From: Onchidella celtica
Taxonomy: Eukaryota > Mollusca > Gastropoda > Systellommatophora > Onchidiidae
Assembly (NCBI GenBank): GCA_963931925.1
Contig: OZ007582.1
Location: 22,963,224-23,027,223 of the forward strand
Length of the DNA stretch: 64,000 nucleotides
Direction of reading: 5' to 3'
The notes beneath the pieces are model-generated. The model was not told where the DNA came from and made no database searches. It saw only the letters and a list, made by a program, of their open reading frames with translations. Of this stretch, positions 24,390-35,490 are shown piece after piece. The position numbers and the translations under genes were made by a program. Every line of letters begins with the position of its first letter. Within the stretch, counting starts at the first letter, position 1.

Positions 24390-27112
24390 TTGCTGACCTT
24401 GTCTGTCCATCTGATCTTAAGTAGCTTCCTCAAACATCTGTTGATGAAAACTTGGATTCTCTTTATGCAGGCCTGAGACGCATTCCAAGTCTCACATCCA
24501 TACAACAGGACTGACTTCACGTTCGAGTTGAATATCCTCAGCTTTGTTTTTAGAGATATATCCTTGGTTCTCCAAATCTTGCTTAAGGACGTGAAAGCTG
24601 CCTGTGCCTTTCCAATTCGTGCTTTGACTTCTGCCTCTGTTCCTCCCTTATTGTCAATGATACTACCAAGATAGCAGAAGGACTCTACATCTTCCAGTGG
24701 TTGATCTCCTACTCTGACTTGTGCGCTTGGGGGTGCAACAATTTTTAGGACCTTCGACTTCGCAGGATGTATCCTCAATCCAATAGATTCTGAAATTTTG
24801 TTTAGAGCTGTAGTCTTTGATTGCATCTGGTCGTGTGTGTGCGACAATAGTGCCAAGTTATCTGCAAAATCTAGATCGTCCAGCTGTGTCCATGGGGTCC
24901 ATTGTATGCCATTTCTTCCTCCACTGGTGGTTTCTTTCATAAGCCAATCAATCACCAGGACAAACAGAAATGGGGACAGCAAACAACCCTGCCTAACACC
25001 AGTCTTGATATCAAAGCTGTCAGTAAGCTCGCCATCGTGTACGACTCTGCAACTTGTCCCCTCGTACATGCTCTTGATAAGGTTCACCGTCTTCTCTGGG
25101 ATTCCATAATGTCTCAATATTCTCCACAGTGTTTCTCTATCGATGCTATCAAAGGCCTTCTCGTAGTCAAGGAAGTTCACTATCAGTTGGGAGTTCCACT
25201 CTAGCGACTGCTCTACTATGATTCTCAGCGTGGCGATCTGGTCGGTGGTTGATCGATTACTCCTGAAACCAGCTTGCTCCTCACGAAGTTTTGGGTCTGT
25301 TGCATTCTGTATTCGCTTGAGAATAATCCGGTTGAAAACCTTTCCTGGGATGGAGAGAAGTGTGATTCCTCTGTAGTTACTACAATTGCTGAGGTCCCCT
25401 TTTTTTGGAAGCTTCACGAGGTGTCCTTCCTTCCAGTCCTTTGGAAACTTGCCTCCGATCCAAATCCTCGAGAATAGTGAGTGCAGACCCTCTGCAGCCC
25501 CAGCAGCATCTGCCTTCAGCGCCTCTGGTGAGATCTGATCTGGTCCAGCTGCCTTGCCTCGATTTAACTGCTTTATGGCATCATTAATCTCTGCTTTAGT
25601 CGGAGGGTCGCAACTGATCGGTAAATCATTTCTTGCGGGTAGAATGTCGGGTGGGTTGCTTGGTGGAGGTCTGTTCAAGAGGCTGTTAAAATGTTCTATC
25701 CATCTTTTTGCCTGAGCTTCCTTTCCAAAAATAGCCTTCCTGTTGTAATCCTTGACAGGAACTTCAGGTTTTCCATATTTTCCAGCAAGAGTCTTTGTAG
25801 TCTGGTAGAGGATCCTCATGTGTCCTCCTGTTGCTGCCTTCTCTGCTTTCTCTGCTAACATTCCTATGAACTCCTCTTTGTCTTTTTTAATTGATTTTTT
25901 GACCTCTTTAGCTGATGCTCGGTACTCTTCCTGGTTACCAACTCTTGAGCTTCTTGTACGACTTGCATTTACCTGTTCTTTTAGGTCTCTTCTTATCCTT
26001 ATCAAGTCCAGTGATTTTTGACTGATCCATTCCTTGTGTTCCACTTTCTTTTCCCCAAGAACATCCTGGCATGTCGATGTAAATACTCCTTTTACCTTAG
26101 CCCAGTGAGTCTCCAAATCTACTGTCTCTTCAAGGTCAACAAGAGGTTTGAATCTATTCCTCAGTGTCAGCTGGAACTCTTCCTTCTTGTCTCCATCCAG
26201 AAGGCTCACTTGAAACTTTCTCCTCTTTGTTCCTGCTCTGGTACCTTGTTTCTTGAGGCGGAGTTTGAGTCTTGCCAGCAGCATGTGATGGTCAGATCCA
26301 ACATCAGCTCCTCTCTGTACTATGACATCCTCCAGTGAGCGTCTGAATCGTCGGGTGATGCAAAAGTGGTCAATCTGGTTTTCAGTTACTCCATCCGGTG
26401 AAATCCAAGTGGCCTTATGGATCCTCTTGTGTGGGAATACTGAACCTCCAATCACATAGCTGTTAAATGCGCAGAAACTTGCAAACCGCTCTCCATTCTC
26501 ATTCATTTGTCCCAAACCATTGCACCCCATAATGTCCTCATACCCTGTATTGTCCTGTCCTATCTTGGCATTGGCGTCTCCCATTATAATGTTCACATCT
26601 TTTCTTGGCAATGTGTCAACTATTTCCTGAAGCTGGTTGTAGAAATCGTCCTTGTCCTCATCGGTTGCTTCATTTGTTGGGGCGTATATCTGCACAATGT
26701 TCATGTTGATGTTCTTGTTCTTTGTAGTAAATGATGCCAATATAATTCTCCTTCCGTAGGGTTCCCATCCCCTCAGTGACCTCTGGGCGTGCTTGCTCAA
26801 GATGATCGCTACTCCTTCTGTATGCTTTTTGTCCTCCCTTCCAGAATACAAAATCTTTTCCCCAGAATTAAGTTGTTTCAGTCCGGACTGTATCCAGCGG
26901 GTCTCGCTAACTCCAAGTATGTGCAGTCTGTATCGCCTCATCTCCATTGTAACCTGGGCACTCTTTCCTGCTTCATACATGGAGCGGACATTCCACGACG
27001 CAATCCGGAGTGACTTGTTTGATGAAGGAGCAGTCAGGCCAGTGGAGTCCTTTCGGCTTTGTCCATTGTCCTTCATTGAATCTACAGGTGCAGATGCTCC
27101 CCCTTCTCCCAA
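24390..27112 (-). pseudogene. RTE LINE ORF: endonuclease plus reverse transcriptase (disrupted)
   Basis: Encodes an apurinic-like (EEP) endonuclease, then reverse transcriptase. Such proteins nick target DNA and copy the element's RNA at the break. Endonuclease motifs are intact: ASWNVRSM near residue 35, SETRW, IYAPTNEA, MGDANAKIG and GSDHHML near 270. Reverse transcriptase blocks are present: GKAAGPDQISPEAL, NYRGITLLS, QAGFRSNRSTTDQI, FLDYEKAFDSID and GVRQGCLLSPFLF. The catalytic box is FADN rather than FADD, so the second metal-binding aspartate is lost (codon AAC near 24856). The start ATG is at 27110-27112. The frame runs into SINE sequence after 'DKVS'; its true C-terminal part lies at 23603-23909. 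Confidence 0.9.
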
Positions 27113-27288
27113 GATAAAAGACTGATTTAAAGTATTTGCTTGTGTTTCTGTAACTGGTTTATTTTTACAGGGTGGGTAGTTGGCCCACCGCCAACTGGCT
27201 CTTCTCGGGAGACCAGGACCTTTGCACCTTTAGTCGCCTCTTACGACACGCAGTATCACGTCAGATGTATTCTTTGCTGTCCCTCTTC

Positions 27289-27529
27289 TATTTTCTTGAT
27301 CGCCATCTTTAAATGACTTACTTCTGATTCTGTTTAATGAAAACAGTAACTGTTACAAACTGAGCTGCGCGGAATTTCCGCCGGCCGAGTCATGTGATAG
27401 ACGATTAGTTATGATTTTCATGTTCTTATGTGGGCTGTCCTTATCTGAATAATTGTCCAAAGCACCGTGAATATTCGTTTCTTCATTAGTGTCTCAAATT
27501 TTCTTATCGTCTTGGCTACCTGCCATCCG
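27289..27529. other. Spacer from LINE TSD to minisatellite
   Basis: Starts with the 13-bp LINE target-site duplication (27289-27301). No gene recognised. Confidence 0.5.
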
Positions 27530-28250
27530 ATCTCCAAAGATGTATCATTTCTGGCTGAGCATTGTTGGTGACGTTTCATTTCTAGCCGTAGATCGTTGTG
27601 ACGTATCAGTTCTTCGCTGTAGATCGTTGGTGAGGTATCATTTCTAGCTGCAGATAATTGGTGACACATCACTCTGTCCATAGATTGACGTATCATTTCT
27701 AGCTATAGGTCATTGGTGAGGTATCAATACGTATCTAGCTGTAGATTGTTGGTGACGTATCATTTCTAGCTGTAGATCGTTGGTGAGGTATCAATTCTAG
27801 CTGTAGATTGTTGGTGAGGTATCAGTTTTGCCTATAGGCTGACCTATGATTTCTTTTCTAGCTGTAAATCATTGGTGTCGTATAAATTACAGCTGTAAAT
27901 CATTGGTGGCGTATCAATTCTAGCTGTATATCGTTGGTCTCTTATCAGTTCTAGCCGTATATCATTGTTGACGTATCAGTTCTAACTATGGGTTGATCTG
28001 TCACTTTTAGCTGTAGATCGTTTGTGACATATCATTTCTAGCTGTATATCGTTGTGACGTAGCAATTCTAGCTATAGACTGACCTATAAATTCTAGCTGT
28101 AGATCCTTGGTGACGTGTCAATTCTAGCTGTAGATCGTTGATGACATATACCATTTTAGGTGTATATCGTTGGTGACGTATCAGTTCTATTTATAGACTG
28201 ACCTATCATTTCTAGCTGCAGATCGTTGATGACGTACTATTCTGCTGTGG
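27530..28250. repeat. 31-bp minisatellite array, copy 1
   Basis: About 23 diverged units of roughly 31 bp, read as TTCTAGCTGTAGATCGTTGG followed by TGACGTATCA. The same unit in the same orientation forms the array at 39340-40110. Frames here reflect the period. Confidence 0.92.
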
Positions 28251-29692
28251 ATGAAGTGTGAATGTAAGTTACAGGATTTGAGTGGTCGAGCTGAACGTCA
28301 AACTGAATCTGTTTGTTCCATTTATAACAAGGAGGAACAAAAGAAAAAATCAGGCAATTTATTCATCTGACGTCACTGTTAGTGTTACTCTTTCTATACC
28401 TTGTATTTGCCAGCTCGTCGGCAAAGAAGCGCAGGAGTCGAATTTCTGGTAATCGTTTGAATAGAAGAAGTACCAGAGAAATGTTTTTGTATCACCAAGG
28501 GTAGATCGATATCATTACAACAAGCCACCAAGGGACAGTATTGATCGTGCCCATGTCAGATCTTTCTTAATTAAGCTTTGACTTGGGGGCTTGTCATAGC
28601 AGTTGAGTAAATCTTAGCAAAGGTTCTATCTGCAGTACATGTACAAAGACGTTCTCGATTTAATCAGTGGCAGAGCGCGCAGAAATAAACAGATCGTTTG
28701 CACTTTGCAACACCGAAAATGTCAGCCAATTATTGTAGGAGTGTGGGGAGAATAAATTCTGTACAGTTTTTTAAAGCATGTTTTAACGTGCTCGGTTGCG
28801 GTTGAGATTATGAAATCATGTAAGACAAAGTGTGGAATTTAATGTCGGTCTATAATAATATAATAATAATAATAATAATATATAATAATAATAATAATAA
28901 TAACATATACTACTACTACTAATAATAATAATAAATGTATTTAAATAGCGCCTTATCACCAAAGGGGTCTCAAGACGCTTCACATATAATTTAGGCCTAC
29001 ATTTCACATAAAACACCAACACATTCAAAAGTAAAAACGTCCATGTGCCTGCGCTAAATATCATGTATGCGAGGGATGTTTTCAGATGAGTGCTTACGCA
29101 AACGGGTGTGTACCGTCCTCGTGCGTGTAGTCAGGATAAAGCTGTGTGACAAAAATAATGTCCAGTCTCTTGATAAATAAATACCTGAAGCTCCCACCGT
29201 TGCCCGCGATAGACCTGCTTCCGCCCTCCACCCCTCTCCAGGCAGTCTCCTTTTTCTCTTCCCATCCCCCTCCCCCACCTTCCTCTCTCTCCTCTACGTC
29301 TCTCTCTCAGTGGGTAGTTGACGGGCCTCCTCTGGTAGGATCTCCTTCTGTCCTATCATTATCGCCTTGCCTCTTCCTGGGCATAATAAGGCGCTTATCG
29401 TGCCGACATGCTTTCTCGTTCTCCAAACTCAAAACTCTCTCTCTCTCTAGCCCCCCTCTTTCTCTCTTCGCCCCCCCCCCCACTCTCTCTCTCACACACA
29501 CACACACATACACACATAAACACAGTCCCTAATGCGCATTAGAATGCTACGCAGGCTGTTCCTGTCAGGGAAAAGTGCACTGGATTGAACGCTTTTGAAA
29601 GGCAGTCAAATAAAAAACCATAAAAGCCGAAAATGGACACCATGCGAAGATCGCACAAATTACATTTCTGTAAAAAAAAAAAACGCCTTATG
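28251..29692. other. Intergenic stretch with (AAT)n and CT-rich patches
   Basis: (AAT)n microsatellite at about 28853-28935, CT-rich/CA-rich patches at 29215-29320 and 29430-29520. A GATCTCCTTCTGTCCT segment near 29340 recurs near 43272. No gene recognised. Confidence 0.5.
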
Positions 29693-29888
29693 CTGTGTTT
29701 TCATGTGTGTGGAAACGGAAACGGCAACAGAAGCGTCAAAATTCCGTCAAATAATGAAGCAGAAAGAATGTTTTCATGTGTACTGAAACGCCATTTCCGT
29801 ACACATGGAAGCACTCTTCCTTTTTACTACTTCGTGGATTTTTGACGTTTCTGTTGCCGTTTCCGTTTCCGCACACATGAAAACACAG
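29693..29888. mobile_element. Nearly palindromic MITE of about 196 bp
   Basis: CTGTGTTTTCATGTGTGTGG at the left and its inverse at the right start arms of about 90 bp that match almost fully (GGAAACGGAAACGGCAACAG is shared exactly). Nearly the whole element can fold into one hairpin. Non-coding; superfamily not determined. Confidence 0.8.
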
Positions 29889-30890
29889 ATTCAGTATCTG
29901 CAATATCAACGGTTCCGTCATGATCTGAGTATCAATTGAAAGCTGTATTCAAATTTTGAATCTTATACTTTTTGCCGTTTAGACAGTAACTAGTGCCAAA
30001 CATCGGCAAGTCCTTAAATACATGTACTTAGGAATAATACAAAAGAGATACAAGATACTTGTATCTAGTTTTTTTGATAATACTGATTCGTCAGTTTTAT
30101 GCAACCATTGTCACCAATCAAGGCTAGGACTTTTACGGTGTAAACATGTACAAACATACAGGAGAAATGATGCCGTTAACTGTACGGAAAGGGATCCAGT
30201 TTTTTCTGTTGTATTCAGTTTAGCCAAAAAGTAATCATTGTGGGTGAGCAGGTAAGAGGGCTCGGGAAGTGAGAGCTTTCATATTTCTTGCATTTCTGCA
30301 TTTCTTTGAAATAATAATAATTTTTTAAAAATGAATGAATTCCTTATAGAACTATTCGCCTGTATAAAGCTGCCAATACTAGACAAGACTGCCACAAAGA
30401 AAATGAACTGATTGATTGATTGATTGACTTATTAATTAATGGTAGTGCAACTTTGATGCGCAATCCGCACAAAAGTGAACATAGACATGCGTACCCGCAG
30501 CTCTAAAAAAAACCTATGTCAGTGGAACAGAATGATCTAATTGTTGATTAATTAATTAATTAATTGAAATAAAGAATGAATTCCTTCCAGATTTGTTCGC
30601 TTATAACAAAATCGTTCATGGCAGAACATTTCGTCTCCTGGTTGGTTTACATTGTTTCTGTTTTCACCACCAGCATGGATGACTGAATTTTTTTTCTTTG
30701 TAACGACGAAAGTGTACCTGTTAAAAATGTTTCATTTATGGAAGCCGTCAGCGTAAGAGCTTTCTGCAGCAGAGCTGTGAATCATTGGGCCAGTTAATCA
30801 AGCTGAATTGGTGGAGCAGTGTCATATAAAACTCATGCAGGCATTTTATTCACGAAACAATAATTATGTACGAAATCATAATTGACCAGC
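29889..30890. other. Intergenic stretch, no gene seen
   Basis: AT-rich with short TTAA/TGAT repeats near 30413-30440 and 30545-30566. Confidence 0.5.
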
Positions 30891-31490
<600 letters not shown>

Positions 31491-31874
31491 AAAACTATCT
31501 ATCTTTCCATCCCATCCCCATACAACGACATCATGTAGACGATTACTTTATTCCCCCTCCACTTTAAAAAAAGAAAAAAGAAAACCGCCAATAAAAATAA
31601 AAACGTCACATCGATACGCGATAACGACCAGTGACATTATAAAAAAGGTCTATGTTGGCGAAAGAATCAAATACTTTAATTTCATCATGCGGGCAATGGC
31701 ACTATCTAGAATTTATTCTTGAACCCACAGTTATTTATCGTTTCTTCATTAACTCCACTAGCTTTTTTAGGTACAGCCGACTCAACATTTTTTTTATCCA
31801 AATCGTTGGTTTTCGATTATTTTATTTATGTTTATGAAATTTAATTCAAGCACGATATTATTCTTTCTTTCCAG

Positions 31875-32036
31875 AAATACGATAACTGGGCCAGTGATTA
31901 TTATAACTGGTTGGGTTCGCTAGCCCAAGGACAAGATTCTGATCCACTTGATTCAGATGTTATCAGGGATAACAAGGCTAATAATCCAATCGGTGACATC
32001 GTTAGATTCTGCCATTACAAAGCTGGCGATTACTGA
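31875..32036 (+). CDS. Candidate terminal exon of an unidentified gene
   Basis: A strong acceptor (TTATTCTTTCTTTCCAG, 31858-31874) is followed at once by 53 sense codons and TGA (32034-32036). The peptide starts KYDNWASDYYNWLGSLAQGQ and ends RFCHYKAGDY. It is rich in Asp, Asn, Tyr and Trp and has no repeat character, unlike neighbouring frames. I do not recognise the family. No matching upstream exon was identified in the repeat-filled DNA to the left; it could lie before the window. It could also be chance or a transposon-carried fragment. Confidence 0.4.
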   Translation, partial: KYDNWASDYYNWLGSLAQGQDSDPLDSDVIRDNKANNPIGDIVRFCHYKAGDY

Positions 32037-32155
32037 TTTGCTTCACCTGACGTCACAGAACTCCTGCTCCCAGGTAATTTTGAATATTATCTCGTCTTTC
32101 GTTGTAAGTTCCAAGGCTACATGTTACGTTATCCCACAGTATAGAGATACTACCA

Positions 32156-32571
32156 AAAATACTAGAAAGGGTGGGATGAGACACTGTCTTCTTCGCACCA
32201 CTAAAAAAACAACAACCGTGCACACAATTTACGGGGCCCATGGCAAGTAGTATGAATAGAATGCTTGATATAATGGTAAATTTATGATGCAAAATTGTGA
32301 CAGTGCTACTGCGACTAAAAAAAAAAAAAAAAAAGAGAAAAATTAGCCAGTTTTCCCACAACGATCGAGGTTATAATTCCACAATAAGTGACGTCAATCA
32401 AGGCCTATAGCGATAGCTGACCTGTAAACAAAATTCAATATTTTCCCTAGGCTATTTGGCTTTGTAACATATCGCACTTTTCATGACTTACGCGTGTTTG
32501 CCGCTGGATGGCGGTGCGAAATTTGTGTACGATAACAGCACTAGCTGTCTTTTCTTGTCAATTCTAGTATC
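32156..32571. mobile_element. Foldback/MITE core, copy 2
   Basis: Same orientation and same interior as 14231-14647: GTGCACACAATTT, GCTTGATATAATGG-TAAATT, ATGCAAAATTGTGACAGT, AAGTGACGTCAATCAAGGCC and GGCTTTGTAA. Ends are decayed inverted repeats (ATACTAGAAA...AATTCTAGTATC). The tandem sub-repeat arms of copy 1 are absent. Confidence 0.82.
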
Positions 32572-32699
32572 TTTGATACTACTAGAAGCGCCAAAAGGCA
32601 GGAATACGACATCAATTTTGTCTACGGTGAGCCATTTTGCATCAGATAATTTTTTCGTATCTAGGCACGCGCGCAAAGATATTTAATGTAACATAAAAG

Positions 32700-32857
32700 G
32701 GTATGTATTTAGAGAGAGAGATCTCACTTCCGCCAAATCGCGAAACTAGGTCACGGCGGTAATAAGGGAATGAAAGAGACCGTCTTCACTAAAGACAATG
32801 TGCGCACCTATTTACTGTTGGTTTGTTCATAATTTTCAGTTGATTTGAACTATTGAA
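32700..32857 (-). repeat. 157-bp repeat arm, inverse of 13788-13944
   Basis: Reverse-complement match to 13788-13944, placed about 130 bp to the right of the copy 2 core. With the left arm at 13788 it fits the two ends of one larger inverted-repeat element, although no single locus here shows both ends. Confidence 0.6.
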
Positions 32858-33069
32858 AGCCTTTGGCTCTTACTCCCCGTGGAAATGTACGAAGGATATT
32901 GTTTACCCCCATCAAGTCATGTGAAGTTGCATTTCATCCAAAATGGCGGGTGCGCATACTTCCTGTAGTCACCAAAAGTGACCTTCTTTCGCTTCTGGTA
33001 GCTCTCTATTCTGTGTGTTCTACCGAGAATTTCAGTTCTTCTTTTGGATTACAGCCAGTCTTTAGGAGT

Positions 33070-33365
33070 GTGCATGCTCAGCCTCTATCATCATCATCAT
33101 CAGTTGCCCTGTCTGGAACAGGCATTGGCGATCATGGATCTCCATTCGGATCTGTCATCAGCCAACCTCAAGAAGGAGTTGTTGTTGTGACGTTTGTTTG
33201 CTGTCCATGAATTAAGACTTTCAGTGAAAGTTTTTCTCTGTCTACCCCTGCTTTTCCTGCCTTCGATCTTCCCTGTGACTGCCAGATGTTTGAGCTCCCG
33301 AGGCGACAGATGTGCCCCAGAAATTTCAGTTCCCTCTGTCTTGTTGTTTTAATTAATGACCTTTT
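33070..33365 (-). mobile_element. RTE-type LINE 3' fragment, inverted sister of 395-690
   Basis: Reverse complement closely matches 395-690 (shared GATCCGAATGGAGA-like, AAAACTTTCACTGAAAGTCT, AAGCAGGGGTAGACAGAGAA). Its (GAT)n tail is at 33086-33103. Both are equally short 3' pieces of one subfamily. Confidence 0.75.
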
Positions 33366-33960
33366 CAGCCTCTATGCCCCCCCCCCCCCCAAAACAATTT
33401 TGCAAGTGCGCATGCTAAATAGTCGCGAACGGGGTTGGGAGTAGAGGTGGGTTGATGATGTATCACAACTTTGGGTGACGGAAGTAAAACAAACCAACTA
33501 GACGCACAAACGTTTATTTGAATCATGCGCTATGAAAATTTAGGTTAATTAATAAAGAGCCACAACGCATTCAATCAAGTCTGATTTCTTGTGGGTTTTG
33601 GCTCAGACTTGAATTTCCATCCTTGGCATCAACTAGAGAGACAGATTTTGTTTCAGTCTGGCTATTGCGGGAGGTCCCAGTTGAATCCATATTCCACAAT
33701 TCATGCTAAAACTGAAGCAAAACATACTAGAGTCACGGCCCTAGGGCCCTTATTTACGACATTAACAAGCCAAATCTTCTTTTGAAGTCAGTGGACAAAC
33801 AGATGAACCGACGGATTAACATTCAAACATATTGATACACAGAATAATAAACAGGCAGTTTGACAGTGTGATTGATGGTTGTTTTTTATAGATTTTATGA
33901 ATGGCTGATTTAATTGTTTGATTAACTGAACGACATAGTGACTGATTAGTTGATTAAAGG

Positions 33961-33961
<1 letters not shown>
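33366..33961. other. Intergenic stretch, no gene seen
   Basis: A C-run at 33378-33390 and short frames without support. Confidence 0.5.
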
Positions 33962-34008
<47 letters not shown>

Positions 34009-34086
34009 CGATTGATCGATTGATCGATTGATCGATTGATCGAATGATTGAATGATTGATTGATTGATTGGTTGGTTGGTTGGCTG
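33962..34086. repeat. Compound tetranucleotide array (GATA, GATC/GATT, GGTT)
   Basis: Passes from GATA to an ATCGATTG alternation, then ATTG, then GTTG. A compact example of stepwise change of the repeat word. Confidence 0.93.
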
Positions 34087-34239
34087 GTATGGGACGGACT
34101 TCGTCTTAAACATTGATTCCACATTATTCTCAAATCATTGCGTAAAAACGTATTCCTTTCTATACAATCAGTGCTTCAATATACCACAAACTTCAGTGGG
34201 TTGATTAAATAAAGGCACACATATCACAACAAGACTTAT

Positions 34240-34446
34240 AGCCCCTTTCCATGGTAGGTATTTTTTATCCGTTCTGCGCACGTGCCCGTACACGTACAAT
34301 ACGACTCTTTCACTGCGGGCATTTCCATGAGACGCATTGAATACGCACCATGGAAATGAAAAGTACGCACAACTTCTGCAGAACGCAAGAGTGAAAGAAA
34401 ATGCGCAGGTAAAAAAAAAAATACATACGTTTCGTGGAAAGCGGCC
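34240..34446. mobile_element. MITE with GCCSCTTTCCAYG terminal inverted repeats
   Basis: The left end AGCCCCTTTCCATGGTAGGT and inverted right end GGCCGCTTTCCACGAAACGT are imperfect inverted repeats of about 30 bp, both followed by poly-T. Two internal CATTTCCAT/CATGGAAATG words form a second hairpin. Non-coding. Confidence 0.65.
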
Positions 34447-34818
34447 TCTGATCTGCTTTGATCTCAGTAATTAGCGTATTATTATCATTTCTATTATTAT
34501 TATTACTGTTATTGATGGTCAGGTCAGAAAAATCTGCTACTGGTAACATGTAATCCAGTACAACCTGTTTCATGAACTGGTACGCTAGCATGGTATCAGT
34601 GGGCGTGCACCTGTCGGTGCAAACGGCCAGGGGGGAGGAGGTTTCATTAACCCAACGGCCACATGCTAGGGCACAATGTGACCCTCAGTACTTGAGTCCT
34701 TCATATTGGCCCCCGGTAGCGGTGTGGTCATAGGCTTGTTTGCCTAAATCACAGACGAAGAATTGAGCAAACTTCCCGGACGCAGCTTCGAAGCTGGCGG
34801 CAGCAGGCCAGTGGTTGA

Positions 34819-35490
34819 TTGATAGGGCAGATGGCAATATACCGTCACTCTGGCCTGGATATCGTGACACAGAGCATCCACCAGTATTGGTGTTCTTTGG
34901 TTTGGGTCTTTCACCCTAGTCAGTTGGGACTGCGAGGCTGTGGAGTAGCCTACAGGCAGCCGGTCAGGCAATATGACTGTCCCTCTGGCATCCTCCTGCA
35001 CCTGGATACATTTCCAGTCGTCTTGACCCTGTCTTGCCACTTGGATAAGTTGTGTCCAGGCGAGAGAGTGAGTCTGATGTTTGCGCAGCTCTTTCTCACT
35101 AAAAACAAATTCTTTGCGCCAGTCTTAACACTCACCTCGTCTTCTTTCATCTTTGTCTCGTCTTCTTTCCTCTCAAAATTCCAACGGCGATGGGCGAGTG
35201 CGGTGGCAGCAGGTTTGGATAGACTGGAAGCTGTTAGCACAGACCTACACGTTGGTGGCTGTGGGCTATGGTCGCTTCATCGTCGATTGAAGTGGAGGCG
35301 TGGGGAGGCAGCACCCACAGTAGCTGAGCAGCCTTATTTAAGGATAGCACTGCTCACCTCAACTGAGGAAGGGGCTAGAAAAGGTGCCCTAAAGAAAGCC
35401 CACTTCACATCACCCTGGCTGGTATACCGCGACCAGTGGGGATCCCTTTTTGCGGTCGAAACAAAAAGAAATTCAGCTTACTCAGGCTAG
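34819..35490 (+). CDS. Possible upstream ORF of the LINE
   Basis: A 223-codon plus-strand frame in the leader, opened by ATG at 34819 and ending 55 bp inside the main ORF. It has no domain I recognise. The main ORF lies in the -1 frame relative to it and is open from 35379, so 112 bp are open in both frames. This may be an ORF1, a translated leader, or chance; opposite-strand frames are also open here. Confidence 0.3.
   Translation: MIGQMAIYRHSGLDIVTQSIHQYWCSLVWVFHPSQLGLRGCGVAYRQPVRQYDCPSGILLHLDTFPVVLTLSCHLDKLCPGERVSLMFAQLFLTKNKFFAPVLTLTSSSFIFVSSSFLSKFQRRWASAVAAGLDRLEAVSTDLHVGGCGLWSLHRRLKWRRGEAAPTVAEQPYLRIALLTSTEEGARKGALKKAHFTSPWLVYRDQWGSLFAVETKRNSAYSG

Larger units (their letters stand above)
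23581..27288 (-). mobile_element. Full-length RTE-type LINE with 13-bp TSD, interrupted by a SINE
   Basis: Both flanks carry TATTTTCTTGATC (23568-23580 and 27289-27301), a 13-bp target-site duplication. On the minus strand the element runs from a 5' leader (27288-27113, with GTGTCGTAAGAGGCGACTAA, seen in related RTE leaders) through one ORF to a (GAT)n tail at about 23582-23595. Without the nested SINE and one copy of its duplication it is about 3.2 kb, the usual RTE length. It is inactive: the ORF is split by the SINE, the reverse transcriptase motif is altered, and the C-terminal part has one in-frame stop. Confidence 0.92.

Noticed and set aside
27418-27696. 92-codon minus-strand frame with RNDTS repeats
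   Set aside because: It overlaps the 31-bp minisatellite; the peptide repeat mirrors the DNA.
34950-35240. Minus-strand frame across the LINE leader
   Set aside because: Antisense to a LINE leader, with no domain; regarded as a shadow frame.
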